NCBI GenBank assembly: GCA_902727935.1
Contig: CACVAX010000038.1
Coordinates: forward strand, 23,393-87,392
Source of the DNA: an uncultured Sulfurovum sp.
Lineage (GTDB): Bacteria; Campylobacterota; Campylobacteria; Campylobacterales; Sulfurovaceae
Reading direction: 5' to 3'
Length of the DNA: 64,000 nt
How positions within the stretch are numbered: position 1 is the stretch's first letter; each line of letters opens with the position of its first letter. A model generated the notes under the pieces. The model ran no database searches, was not told where the DNA came from, and saw nothing but the letters and a program-made list of their open reading frames with translations. The position numbers and the translations under genes are program-made. This document shows, piece by piece, positions 14,627 through 23,103 of the stretch.

Positions 14627-16221
14627 TATTTTGCTCCTTTTTGTTTAATTTCTTGTCGAATTCCAAACCAAAAGCCTAACTTCTTCTTGTTTATCTTAGG
14701 TAATAAAAATTGATAGATACCATGTGTCCCTAAAATAGCTGTTAGCATCGAAGCCAAAATACCAATACTAATGGTTAAAGAAAAACCTTTGATAGGTCCT
14801 GTTCCATACGCAAAAAGAACCACAGCTGCAATAAGGGTGGTAACATTCGCATCCCAAATGGCTGTAAAGGCATTGTTATACCCTTGCTCAATCGACTTGG
14901 TTAAAGATGCTCCTGAGTGTAAGAGTTCACGAATACGCTCATTAATAATAACATTCGCATCAACAGCCATACCGACTGTTAAGACAATCCCTGCCATACC
15001 TGGAAGTGTAAGCGTTGCTTCAAACATTGACATCACAGCTAAAATAAGGAAAAGGTTCGCCACAAGTGCAACATTTGAAATAAGTCCTGCTGCACCGTAA
15101 TAAACAATCATAAAAATAATAACAGCTAAAAAACCAATAATCAAAGCAATCAAACTCGCTTTAATGTTATCAGCACCTAAACTAGGTCCAATACTTCGTT
15201 GACTCTCAACTTGTACAGGGGCTAACAGGGCACCAGAACGCAATGCAATGGAAATATCATTGGCTTCTTGTGGGGTAAATGCACCTGTAATCTGTACATT
15301 TCCTCCACCAATTCTTTGAACAATATTGGGTGCTGTATAGACTTCACCATCTAAAACAACAGCCATACGTTTACCAACAGACTTTTCAGTAAAATCACCA
15401 AATATTTTAGCACCTTGCCCGTTAAGTGAAAAGGTAACCATTGGTCGGTTTGACTTCTCTTCATACCCTACTTTGGCATCGGTGAGCATTGAACCATCTA
15501 AAATAGGCACGGAGTAAAGTAAATATTTTATCTCTTTATTTTCCACATCTGTTAAGATTATGTCTCCGTAACTCTTTGCTTCTTCTTCTGACATAGAGTA
15601 AACACGGTTCGCTCGGTCTTCATCCACAGCCATCATTTGTAAATGTGCTGCTTTAGCAATAAGTGCTTTAATACGGTCTTCATCTGCTTGGGTTTTAATT
15701 CCTGGTACTTCCACAAGAATACGTTCATTTCCTTGTTTAGCAACCGTTGGTTCTGCTAATCCAAACATGTTTAAACGATTACGAATGGTTTCCACAGCTT
15801 GATCAATGGCAGCTTGTTCTGTTTTCTTTGCTAAGGCTTCTGTTAATGAAAGTTCATAAGCCATAGCATTTTTGACAATTTTATTTTCAGAAAAATCTTC
15901 GGCTAACATGGCATCTACATTTTTCATATCATCTTCATCTAAAAGCTCAAAAACAACTTTGTCACCATCAATCTTTAAAGCATCATAAACAATATCATTA
16001 TCATCTAAGTTATACTTTAGGGAAGTTCCTATTGATTTTATTTTAGACGCCAATGCCATTTCTGTTTTAACAGACAATAGCATGTGTAGTCCTCCTTGTA
16101 AATCAAGACCAAGGGTAATCTTTTTTCCTTCATCACTTTGTGTTAAAGAGGGAATGGAAAAAACCACCCCAAACACAAAGGCAAAAAAGAAAACAACAAC
16201 TCGATAGTTTAAGTTTCCCAT
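14626..16221 (-). CDS. secD: Protein translocase subunit SecD
   Basis: This gene encodes 531 residues. SecD is the partner of SecF with a large periplasmic domain. The N-terminal membrane helix (residues 7-25) is followed by LGLDLQGGLHMLL, the SecD D1 motif. The P1 domain contains TIRNRLNMFGLAEPTV. A second half (residues 355-525) has five membrane segments with GMAVDANVIINERIRE, where the conserved Asp takes part in proton transfer. The start follows the yajC stop by 3 bp, and secF begins at the last base of this gene. Confidence 0.95.
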   Translation of the reverse strand: MGNLNYRVVVFFFAFVFGVVFSIPSLTQSDEGKKITLGLDLQGGLHMLLSVKTEMALASKIKSIGTSLKYNLDDNDIVYDALKIDGDKVVFELLDEDDMKNVDAMLAEDFSENKIVKNAMAYELSLTEALAKKTEQAAIDQAVETIRNRLNMFGLAEPTVAKQGNERILVEVPGIKTQADEDRIKALIAKAAHLQMMAVDEDRANRVYSMSEEEAKSYGDIILTDVENKEIKYLLYSVPILDGSMLTDAKVGYEEKSNRPMVTFSLNGQGAKIFGDFTEKSVGKRMAVVLDGEVYTAPNIVQRIGGGNVQITGAFTPQEANDISIALRSGALLAPVQVESQRSIGPSLGADNIKASLIALIIGFLAVIIFMIVYYGAAGLISNVALVANLFLILAVMSMFEATLTLPGMAGIVLTVGMAVDANVIINERIRELLHSGASLTKSIEQGYNNAFTAIWDANVTTLIAAVVLFAYGTGPIKGFSLTISIGILASMLTAILGTHGIYQFLLPKINKKKLGFWFGIRQEIKQKGAK

Positions 16222-16224
16222 AAT

Positions 16225-16485
16225 TTACACGTCTACCTTTTTAACCACAAAAGATTTTTCGAGTTTTACCACGGTTGTGTCGTTCAGTTTAATTTTGATA
16301 AAATCCTCTTCAACTTTAATGATTTCAGCATGAAGTCCACCAGTAGTGATGACAGCATCACCTTTAGTTAGTGCATCTAACATTGCTTTATGTTCTTTTT
16401 GTTGTTTCTGCTGAGGTCTGATGATTAGAAAATAAAAAATAGCGAATAAAAAAATGAGGGGTAGAAATTGTCCTACTTCTTGCAT
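16225..16485 (-). CDS. yajC: Sec translocon accessory subunit YajC
   Basis: This gene encodes 86 residues: one membrane helix (LPLIFLFAIFYFLIIRPQQK) then a basic, beta-rich cytoplasmic domain (GDAVITTGGLHAEIIKV), the standard YajC pattern. It is first in the yajC-secD-secF operon. Its AAAGGA ribosome-binding site overlaps the first codons of lnt on the opposite strand. Only 11 bp separate the two starts, so the operon promoter must lie inside lnt. Confidence 0.95.
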   Translation of the reverse strand: MQEVGQFLPLIFLFAIFYFLIIRPQQKQQKEHKAMLDALTKGDAVITTGGLHAEIIKVEEDFIKIKLNDTTVVKLEKSFVVKKVDV

Positions 16486-16496
16486 AAGGGAATCCT

Positions 16497-17792
16497 TTGA
16501 GTTTATCTATAAAAATTAGCGATTATTTTACCATTAACAATATAACACGAGGCTTTTTCATCGCCCTTTTAAGTGCTGCTTCACTCTACCTTGACTGGTT
16601 TGGTTTTGTAAACTATTTTATCAACACCATTTTAGGAATATTAACTTTCTATTACCTACTTCAAGCCAATAGAAAAATTTGGTTTTGGTTTGGTTTTTTT
16701 ATGGCAACGCTTTGGTTTTGGTGGTTAATGGTAAGTTTTAAAAACTACGGCTTTGCATGGGCTATTCCCCTTGGTCTGCTTATTTCTTCATCTACCTTTG
16801 CTTTTCTTTTCAGCTTATCTGCTTGGCTTTCAGAATATTTAGGTCAAAAATTTTCTAAGACCTATTCTAACCTCATCGTTCTACTAATTAAAGCCATTAT
16901 TTTACTTTTATTCTCATACATTCATCCTTTTGGTTTTGATTGGTATAAGCCAGAACTTATTTTTACAAACTCTTATATCGGCATTGAAAAATGGCAGTTT
17001 GCATTGGTCTTAATAGCCATAGTCTCAGCCATTTATAAAAAACAACTACTTTTTTTACTTGTGATTATTGGAGCTTATCCTTATGCTTCACATTTTGAAA
17101 CTCCCACAAAACTAAGTGATAACATTGCCTTAAGCAATTTCCAGATTAGTGTTATCGACAAATGGAAACATGAACTGCAACAACAACATATTAATATGAC
17201 TTTTCAAACCATTAATAGAGCCATTAATCAAAAAAAATCGTTGGTTATTTTACCAGAGTCTATTTTTGCCCTTTATCTCAATAAACAACCTCTTCTGATG
17301 CAAGAACTTCTTGAACGTTCAGAGGAAATCAGCATTGTTTTAGGGGCATTGTACATGGATGAAACAATTCCTAGAAATTCAACTTATATCTTTAAAAATG
17401 GAGAATATAGCGTGGCTAACAAAGTAGTACTTGTACCTTTTGGAGAAAGAAATCCCTTACCTGAATGGATGGGAAAAATAATCAATAAGCTCTTTTATGA
17501 TGGAGCACCTGACTATGTAGCAGCGCAAAAACCCATAGATTACGAAGTTGCAGGAAAAACATTTAGAAATGCCATTTGTTATGAAGCCTGTTCTGAAGAA
17601 CTCTATGTTGGTAAACCTAAAAATATGATTGTCATTTCAAACAACGGTTGGGTTTCACCATCCATTGAACCTACCCAACAAAAAATATTACTACAATATT
17701 ATTCTAAAAAATATGGCACTACCATTTACCATTCTGTCAATATGTCTGACTCTTATATTATTCAAAAAGGTAAAGTGATTTATGTTCCGTAA
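16497..17792 (+). CDS. lnt: Apolipoprotein N-acyltransferase
   Basis: This gene encodes 431 residues, on the short side for Lnt. It transfers the third acyl chain to the N-terminal Cys of lipoproteins in the inner membrane, relevant here because many lipoproteins are encoded nearby. The first 200 residues hold six or so membrane segments. The nitrilase-like domain follows, with the catalytic Glu in LVILPESIF, a Lys-bearing loop, and the catalytic Cys in NAICYEAC. The start is TTG, served by AAGGGA 5 bases ahead. No ATG is available near the N-terminus. yidD overlaps its last 11 bases. Confidence 0.9.
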   Translation: MSLSIKISDYFTINNITRGFFIALLSAASLYLDWFGFVNYFINTILGILTFYYLLQANRKIWFWFGFFMATLWFWWLMVSFKNYGFAWAIPLGLLISSSTFAFLFSLSAWLSEYLGQKFSKTYSNLIVLLIKAIILLLFSYIHPFGFDWYKPELIFTNSYIGIEKWQFALVLIAIVSAIYKKQLLFLLVIIGAYPYASHFETPTKLSDNIALSNFQISVIDKWKHELQQQHINMTFQTINRAINQKKSLVILPESIFALYLNKQPLLMQELLERSEEISIVLGALYMDETIPRNSTYIFKNGEYSVANKVVLVPFGERNPLPEWMGKIINKLFYDGAPDYVAAQKPIDYEVAGKTFRNAICYEACSEELYVGKPKNMIVISNNGWVSPSIEPTQQKILLQYYSKKYGTTIYHSVNMSDSYIIQKGKVIYVP

Positions 17793-18096
17793 GTTTTTTA
17801 TCGCCCCTATCAAAGGGTATCAATACATTTCAAAAATGCTACCAGCTTCGTGTCGTTACTACCCTACTTGTTCAGAATATGCCAAATGGCAATTTGAATT
17901 CAATAGAGCCGATAAAGCACTCACCCAAAGTACACTTAGAATATTACGTTGTAACCAACTCTTTGCTGGGGGTATTGACTATCCTGTGGTGAAATATAAA
18001 AAACCTAAGATCTTAGAACTTTCACAAAAAGTTAAGATAAAGTACTGGATAGTGCCAAAAGAAAAAGCGTATTTTTTTATTGTTAAAGCTTTTTAG
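17782..18096 (+). CDS. yidD: Membrane protein insertion efficiency factor YidD
   Basis: This gene encodes 104 residues. YidD assists YidC-dependent membrane insertion. The signature is complete: FIAPIKGYQYISKMLPASCR, then YYPTCSEYA, LRILRCNQLFAGGIDYPV. It has an N-terminal amphipathic segment and conserved cysteines. It overlaps lnt by 11 bases on the same strand, so the pair is probably co-translated. yidD usually lies beside rnpA-yidC, so its position behind lnt is somewhat unusual. Confidence 0.93.
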   Translation: MFRKFFIAPIKGYQYISKMLPASCRYYPTCSEYAKWQFEFNRADKALTQSTLRILRCNQLFAGGIDYPVVKYKKPKILELSQKVKIKYWIVPKEKAYFFIVKAF

Positions 18097-18107
18097 GCTT
18101 TAACAAT
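18079..18107. terminator. Hairpin between convergent genes
   Basis: ATTGTTAAAGC (18079-18089) pairs perfectly with 18097-18107 over a 7-base loop that holds the yidD stop codon. It lies between yidD and the convergent lipoprotein gene and could serve both strands, although no long U-run follows. Confidence 0.55.
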
Positions 18108-18126
18108 CTATACATCAAATAATTCT

Positions 18127-18426
18127 TTATTTAATAATAACGGCCTCCCCTTTAAGCACACAAATAAGTTTTGTGCTATCTTGATAATGCCAAACACGTA
18201 CGATGGTATTATTATCTTGTTTTGCAATTTTTATGGTATCAGATATCTTCATGGCACTCGTATTACCTTGCTCATCACAACTTGGAATACTTTCAGCTTC
18301 TACCCCAAGCACTCCTTTTTGAGCAAACTCCTCTTCACAAGCTGTAAAAAAGAGTAGTATTATTCCTAAGAGTAATAAATTTAAATTACAAAAATCTTTT
18401 TTGATTTTCTTATTATTGTACAACAT
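18127..18426 (-). CDS. Small putative lipoprotein
   Basis: This gene encodes 99 residues from the ATG at 18426, which has AGGA 8-12 bases ahead. A TTG at 18432 overlapping the upstream stop is an alternative. The leader is long and basic, then hydrophobic, ending in a lipobox (LLFFTAC). The mature part is about 70 residues with two further cysteines. It starts 2 bp after the 480-aa exported protein gene and is surely co-transcribed with it. No family is recognised. The pair may act together in the envelope. Confidence 0.65.
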   Translation of the reverse strand: MLYNNKKIKKDFCNLNLLLLGIILLFFTACEEEFAQKGVLGVEAESIPSCDEQGNTSAMKISDTIKIAKQDNNTIVRVWHYQDSTKLICVLKGEAVIIK

Positions 18427-18428
18427 CT

Positions 18429-19871
18429 TCAATTTCCTATTATCATAAATTCATTATTTAATTCATAGTCAATAACAATGACAACATTACTCTTTCCATA
18501 CTGTTCTTTTTCCTCTTGGGTAGTGGCAAGAAGTTCTGCATGAATTGATTTGGATGAAACTTCATTAAACATAATAGTAGGGTCTTGCTGATTCCCACAA
18601 TTTTCACCTTCTAACTTAAATCCAGTCAATACTTTATTGTGCTTTAAAAGTTTCATATAGGCAACATAGTTGACATCTTTACAGTCCTCCCTATCTTCAC
18701 CAAATGCTTGATGTTTCACTTCTATAAACTGATTCTCTTTAGCATTTTCAAACTCCACTATTATTTGATCTTCTAATTCTTTTTGATGCACAGAAATACT
18801 AGAAAGCCCTTTAGCCAACTGCAATGGTTCAGTCAAAAGTTTAAACCTTTTTATGTCTAAAACTTCTTCTTTCATGTACCACCCTTCAAAAACAACTTTT
18901 GTACTTTGAGTTCGATTTCCTTGTGTATCTTCAACAAAATACGTAAAATCTAAATCCTCATGTTCATACTCAGAGGTTATTTCAAAACTGCCATCTTCAT
19001 TTTCAACCAAAAAGTTAATAATCTCATAACCTTTAAATTCTATGTTTATTAAATCAGAAAAGTTTGCATGACCTCTAATTGTAATTGTCCCATTTTCATT
19101 GATATTAACTGACTCAATCGTCTCTGAAATACTTATGTTATTGTCAACTAAAGGCTCTTCTTCAAGACTATTACTCAATAAATAACAAGCCCTACCTTGA
19201 CAGATATCATCTACTTTAGAGTTGGATGCTGTATTACTACTTTCTAATTCACCTGTTATACTATTTGGAAAACCAACATAAGGAGAATAAAATTCTTCTT
19301 GACTCATCTCATAATCTTCAAAAAAGTCTACAGCTAACTCCTCTTCAATATAAGTCTCTTCTTCTCTAAACTGTGGACTTGATTTTTTAAACACAGGATT
19401 ACCAGTACTCTCCATCTGACTCATATTAAAATCCATAGAAGTAACATCATTTAATACCGTAAGTTTATTATTAGGCAATTCTTCTATGCTTTGATTATCT
19501 TCTAGCTTGGCTGATAGGACTATCTTCTCTTCTTTAGTACTGCTCTTGTTTTCATCATAGCCATCTCTCAATACCTCAATTTGATGACTCAAGTATTCAG
19601 TTTTTGAAAAAAACTTTCCTATTTTCAAAACTGTAGGTAATATAAAGTCTTGTGCTAGTTTTGTAATGTCTTTTAAAACATTGGTACTGCTGTTGCTATC
19701 ATCCTTTAATTCTTTATTTTCAACATCTTCTGTTACTTTTATGCTAGTGTTTTTCTCATTCTCTAAATTAGGCATTAGTAATTTATTACTAACGGTATTA
19801 TTTTTATGATTTACAGCAAATAATCCATTGGTACTCAACAACAAAAAGAGTACATAAAATAATATTTTCAT
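18429..19871 (-). CDS. Exported 480-aa protein of unknown function
   Basis: A signal peptide (MKILFYVLFLLLSTNGLFA) is preceded by GGGGG near the ATG. The first 230 mature residues are acidic, Ser/Asn/Glu-rich and probably disordered. Residues about 255-330 look like an immunoglobulin-type or bacterial beta-sandwich domain (ENGTITIRGHANFSDLINI ... FVEDTQGNRTQSTKVVF). The C-terminal part is beta-rich with cysteines near CKDVNY and ENCGNQ. There is no membrane anchor after the leader. It is the first gene of a two-gene unit with the small lipoprotein. The function is unknown. A surface or periplasmic binding role is possible. Confidence 0.65.
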   Translation of the reverse strand: MKILFYVLFLLLSTNGLFAVNHKNNTVSNKLLMPNLENEKNTSIKVTEDVENKELKDDSNSSTNVLKDITKLAQDFILPTVLKIGKFFSKTEYLSHQIEVLRDGYDENKSSTKEEKIVLSAKLEDNQSIEELPNNKLTVLNDVTSMDFNMSQMESTGNPVFKKSSPQFREEETYIEEELAVDFFEDYEMSQEEFYSPYVGFPNSITGELESSNTASNSKVDDICQGRACYLLSNSLEEEPLVDNNISISETIESVNINENGTITIRGHANFSDLINIEFKGYEIINFLVENEDGSFEITSEYEHEDLDFTYFVEDTQGNRTQSTKVVFEGWYMKEEVLDIKRFKLLTEPLQLAKGLSSISVHQKELEDQIIVEFENAKENQFIEVKHQAFGEDREDCKDVNYVAYMKLLKHNKVLTGFKLEGENCGNQQDPTIMFNEVSSKSIHAELLATTQEEKEQYGKSNVVIVIDYELNNEFMIIGN

Positions 19872-20091
19872 ATTAAACCCCCATTAACTTCAATAGAATA
19901 TCAATTTTGGACTTTCATTAAACTTATTTTTAACTTAATATTTATATATAGATAAATTTTAAAGTTTATACTCAATTAAAAAAATTTGACATAAGTAAAC
20001 ACCTCTTATAAAAAATAACGAAAAATAATGTATCAATCTTTTTCTTAACAGTACTTGTGCAATAATCGTGCAAATTTCAGCAAGGTTTCCT

Positions 20092-21102
20092 ATGTCTATA
20101 ACCCTTAATTCCCCTCTTGATATGCATCTACATCTTCGTGATGAAGAGATGCTTTCTGTTGTCGGACCTCTCTCCTCCGAAAGCTTTTCTGGGGCTATTA
20201 TTATGCCCAACTTAGTACCTCCGATCACAACAAAAGAAGCACTTATCTCTTATAAAGAACGTATTTTAAAAGCCTGTAAAGGCAATACTTTTACGCCTTA
20301 TATGACCCTTTTTTTTAAGCCAACTTACTCTAAAGAATTTTTAGCATCTATTAAAGATGAATTAACAGCCATTAAACTCTATCCAGCAGGTATTACCACC
20401 AATTCCCAAGGAGGTGTTTCTGGGTTTGATGTGGATGAATTACGCCCAACACTTGACGCGATGTCTGAACTGGAAATTCCTCTCTGTATTCATGGTGAGA
20501 CCAATGGTTTTGTAATGGACAGAGAAGCTGAATTTGTTTCTATCTATGAGATGTTAGCCACAAACTTTCCAAAACTTAAAATTATTATGGAACATATTAC
20601 CACCAAAGAAAGTGTGGAAGCCTTAGATAAGTTTGACAACCTTTATGCGACCATAACCTTACATCATTTGCTTATTACCCTTGATGATGTGGCAGGTGGA
20701 ATGCTACAACCACACCTTTTTTGTAAACCCATTGCCAAACGCCCAGAAGACAGAGAAGCATTAAGAAAGGTGGCTCTTGAAGGTCATCCAAAAGTTATGT
20801 TTGGTTCAGATTCTGCACCTCATCCACAACATGCTAAAGAATCTTGTGGTTGTGCAGCTGGTGTTTTTACAGCACCCATCGCTTTACAAGTTTTAACCGA
20901 ACTTTTTATGGAGCATTCAAGTATTGACAAGCTACAATCTTTTATTTCAAGCAATGCACGAAATATTTATTCAAACATTGAAATCCCAACAAAAACCGTT
21001 ATCTTAGAAGAAAAAAATTTTGAAGTACCTGGCAAATATGCAGATGTTGTTCCCATGTTTTCTGGTGAAACATTAAAATACTCTATTATAAAAATAACCT
21101 AA
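20092..21102 (+). CDS. pyrC: Dihydroorotase (class II)
   Basis: This gene encodes 336 residues from the ATG at 20092. AAGG precedes it at the right spacing, and a longer GTG start at 20068 adds nothing conserved. It converts carbamoyl-aspartate to dihydroorotate in pyrimidine synthesis. The zinc-binding start DMHLHLRD is at residues 10-17, followed by the conserved KLYPAG (carboxylated Lys), CIHGE, MEHITT and FGSDSAPH with the catalytic Asp. The length fits class II PyrC. cysK follows after 13 bp. Confidence 0.93.
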   Translation: MSITLNSPLDMHLHLRDEEMLSVVGPLSSESFSGAIIMPNLVPPITTKEALISYKERILKACKGNTFTPYMTLFFKPTYSKEFLASIKDELTAIKLYPAGITTNSQGGVSGFDVDELRPTLDAMSELEIPLCIHGETNGFVMDREAEFVSIYEMLATNFPKLKIIMEHITTKESVEALDKFDNLYATITLHHLLITLDDVAGGMLQPHLFCKPIAKRPEDREALRKVALEGHPKVMFGSDSAPHPQHAKESCGCAAGVFTAPIALQVLTELFMEHSSIDKLQSFISSNARNIYSNIEIPTKTVILEEKNFEVPGKYADVVPMFSGETLKYSIIKIT

Positions 21103-21115
21103 GCAAAGGCAAAAA

Positions 21116-22027
21116 ATGATACATGAAAACATTGAAGGGCTTATTGGAAACACTCCTTTAGTCAAACTGAATAAACTATCCCAACTTACAGGTGCTACCA
21201 TTTTAGGTAAATGTGAGTTTATGAATCCGACCTCTTCAGTTAAAGACCGAATCGCGATGAATATGATTAATGAAGCCTTAGCCTCTGGTACTATCAATGA
21301 AAACTCTACCATTATTGAACCAACCTCTGGTAACACAGGGATTGGATTGGCTGCCATCTGTGCAGCTAAATCTCTCAAACTTGTCTTAACCATGCCAGAA
21401 TCCATGAGTATTGAAAGACGCAAACTTCTAACCCATTTGGGTGCAGAAATCGTACTTACTCCAGCAGCCGATGGAATGAGTGGTGCAATTGCTAGAGCAG
21501 CTACCCTCTCTAAAGAACGTAATGGCTATGTTTTACAACAATTTGACAATCTAAATAATCCTGAAATTCATCGTAAAACAACAGCCTTAGAAATTTTAAA
21601 GGATACAGAGAATAAACTTGACTACTTTGTGGCAGCTGTTGGAACAGGGGGAACATTGACAGGAACTTCTGAAGTTTTAAAAGACTCTATTCCTATGCTT
21701 AAAGCCATTGCTGTTGAACCAAAAAATTCTCCAGTACTCTCAGGTGGTTTAGGTGGACCTCATAAAATTCAAGGTATTGGTGCAGGATTTGTTCCTAGCA
21801 TTTTAAACACAGAGATTTACGATGAAATTATTAAAATAGCTGATGAAGATGCCATTAAATACGCCCAAGAGGTAGCACTACAAGAAGGGCTACTTCTTGG
21901 TATTTCAGCTGGGGCAAACATTGCAGCCACAGCCCAAATAGCTTCTCGTCCAGAAAACAAAGGCAAAATCTTTGTTACCATACTTTGTGATACAGCTGAA
22001 CGTTACCTCTCAACTGACTTATTTTAG
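21116..22027 (+). CDS. cysK: Cysteine synthase
   Basis: This gene encodes 303 residues. It is a PLP enzyme making cysteine from O-acetylserine and sulphide. The motif NPTSSVKDRIA contains the PLP Lys. PTSGNTGIGLA binds the substrate carboxylate. GTGGTLTG is the phosphate loop, and ISAGAN lies near the C-terminus. Typical lengths are 300-325 residues. It is followed after 2 bp by the class IV aminotransferase gene, suggesting an operon with pyrC upstream. The CysK versus CysM assignment is by overall pattern. Confidence 0.92.
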   Translation: MIHENIEGLIGNTPLVKLNKLSQLTGATILGKCEFMNPTSSVKDRIAMNMINEALASGTINENSTIIEPTSGNTGIGLAAICAAKSLKLVLTMPESMSIERRKLLTHLGAEIVLTPAADGMSGAIARAATLSKERNGYVLQQFDNLNNPEIHRKTTALEILKDTENKLDYFVAAVGTGGTLTGTSEVLKDSIPMLKAIAVEPKNSPVLSGGLGGPHKIQGIGAGFVPSILNTEIYDEIIKIADEDAIKYAQEVALQEGLLLGISAGANIAATAQIASRPENKGKIFVTILCDTAERYLSTDLF

Positions 22028-22029
22028 TC

Positions 22030-22596
22030 ATGCTTTTTGAAACCATTAAAGTTGAAGATGCCAAAGTCTTCAACTTAACATGGCACAATCAACGTTTTAA
22101 CCATAGTCGAAAAAAACTTTTTAATAGTAATACTAACTTAAATTTAAGAGATTATATTAAAGCACCAAAAAGTGGTCTCTATCGTTGTAAAATTGTTTAT
22201 AATGATAAAATTCAATCTGTTGAATATTTTGCTTATGAAGCCAAAAAACCTCAAAACTTCAAAGTTGTACAAGCTGAACTTGACTATAGCCATAAATATT
22301 ATGATAGAGTAGAAATTCAAAAACTTTTTCAACAAAATTATGATGAAATCATTATTGAAAAAAATGGTTTACTCACAGATACCAGCATTGCCAATATCGC
22401 TTTTTATAATGGACAATCATGGTTAACCCCAAAAGTTCCCCTTTTAGCAGGGTCAACAAGAGCCAGACTTCTTAATGAAGGATTTTTAAAACTACATGAT
22501 ATTAAAAAAGAAGATATAGAAAACTATTCACACTTCGCTTTAATGAATGCTATGATAGGATTTCGCATACAAAAATCTGTATCAATACAGATATAA
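22030..22596 (+). CDS. Aminotransferase class IV family protein
   Basis: This gene encodes 188 residues. It is a short class IV PLP fold as in aminodeoxychorismate lyase (PabC) or branched-chain aminotransferases. Visible blocks are LFETIKVEDAKVFNLTWHNQR at the start (split motif), YRCKIVYN with a candidate catalytic Lys, EKNGLLTDTSIANIAFY, and TPKVPLLAGSTRARLL. The last two blocks are class IV signatures. A role in folate synthesis (4-aminobenzoate release) is likely but unproven. It follows cysK by 2 bp and precedes the SspB-like gene by 10 bp. Confidence 0.8.
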   Translation: MLFETIKVEDAKVFNLTWHNQRFNHSRKKLFNSNTNLNLRDYIKAPKSGLYRCKIVYNDKIQSVEYFAYEAKKPQNFKVVQAELDYSHKYYDRVEIQKLFQQNYDEIIIEKNGLLTDTSIANIAFYNGQSWLTPKVPLLAGSTRARLLNEGFLKLHDIKKEDIENYSHFALMNAMIGFRIQKSVSIQI

Positions 22597-22606
22597 GGGA
22601 AAACTT

Positions 22607-23074
22607 ATGTCCATGAAAAATCTAAAAAGTTTCAAATATAAACAGCTTATGAAAGATCATATTTTAGCAACCGTTGAATATTTATTTGATGCCAATCAAG
22701 AGTTCGGGGTTGCTTGTGAAACCTCAGATGTTAACTTTCAACCTAACTTACCCACTGAACTAAAAGCCTCTCTTCCTGAAGTAACACTTTTTATGTTGGC
22801 CAACTACTCATTTGAAACAGCCAGTATTGATGCTGAATATATCTCATTTGAAGCAGGTTTTGGTACAGAAAACTTTGGTGCTTTGGTACACATCCCTTTA
22901 CTCGCAGTCAAACAAATTTTTGTCGAAGAGTACCCTATACTGATTAACATTGCTTCAACAAAAGAAGAGGAAGAAATCGAAGAAGAGATTAAAGAAGATA
23001 GTCAAACCAATAATTCCATGGCAGCCCTACTTAATAATCCTGAAAATGCAAAACTTCTAAAGAAAAGAAGCTAA
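22607..23074 (+). CDS. SspB-like protein, possible ClpXP adaptor
   Basis: This gene encodes 155 residues, with AGGGAA ahead of the ATG. Residues 10-115 run helix-then-beta, with a block EYISFEAGFGTENFGALVHI and PLLAVKQIFVEE. This recalls the SspB pattern of a small hydrophobic strand, a Gly turn, V-P-L/F-A-A-V/I-x-x-I/F-Y/F. The C-terminal 40 residues are acidic (EEEEIEEEIKED), then end in a short basic tail (LLKKRS), like the flexible tail by which SspB docks to ClpX. The similarity is noted by eye and needs a profile search. It is conserved-looking, cytoplasmic, and last in the pyrC-cysK group. Confidence 0.55.
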   Translation: MSMKNLKSFKYKQLMKDHILATVEYLFDANQEFGVACETSDVNFQPNLPTELKASLPEVTLFMLANYSFETASIDAEYISFEAGFGTENFGALVHIPLLAVKQIFVEEYPILINIASTKEEEEIEEEIKEDSQTNNSMAALLNNPENAKLLKKRS

Positions 23075-23096
23075 AGTTCCTAAAAGTAAGAACTTT
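23073..23096. terminator. Bidirectional hairpin terminator
   Basis: AAAGTTC (23073-23079) pairs with GAACTTT (23090-23096) with a 10-base loop, between the convergent SspB-like and LysR genes. It is flanked by short T/A runs. Confidence 0.6.
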
Positions 23097-23103
23097 TAAA
23101 TCA

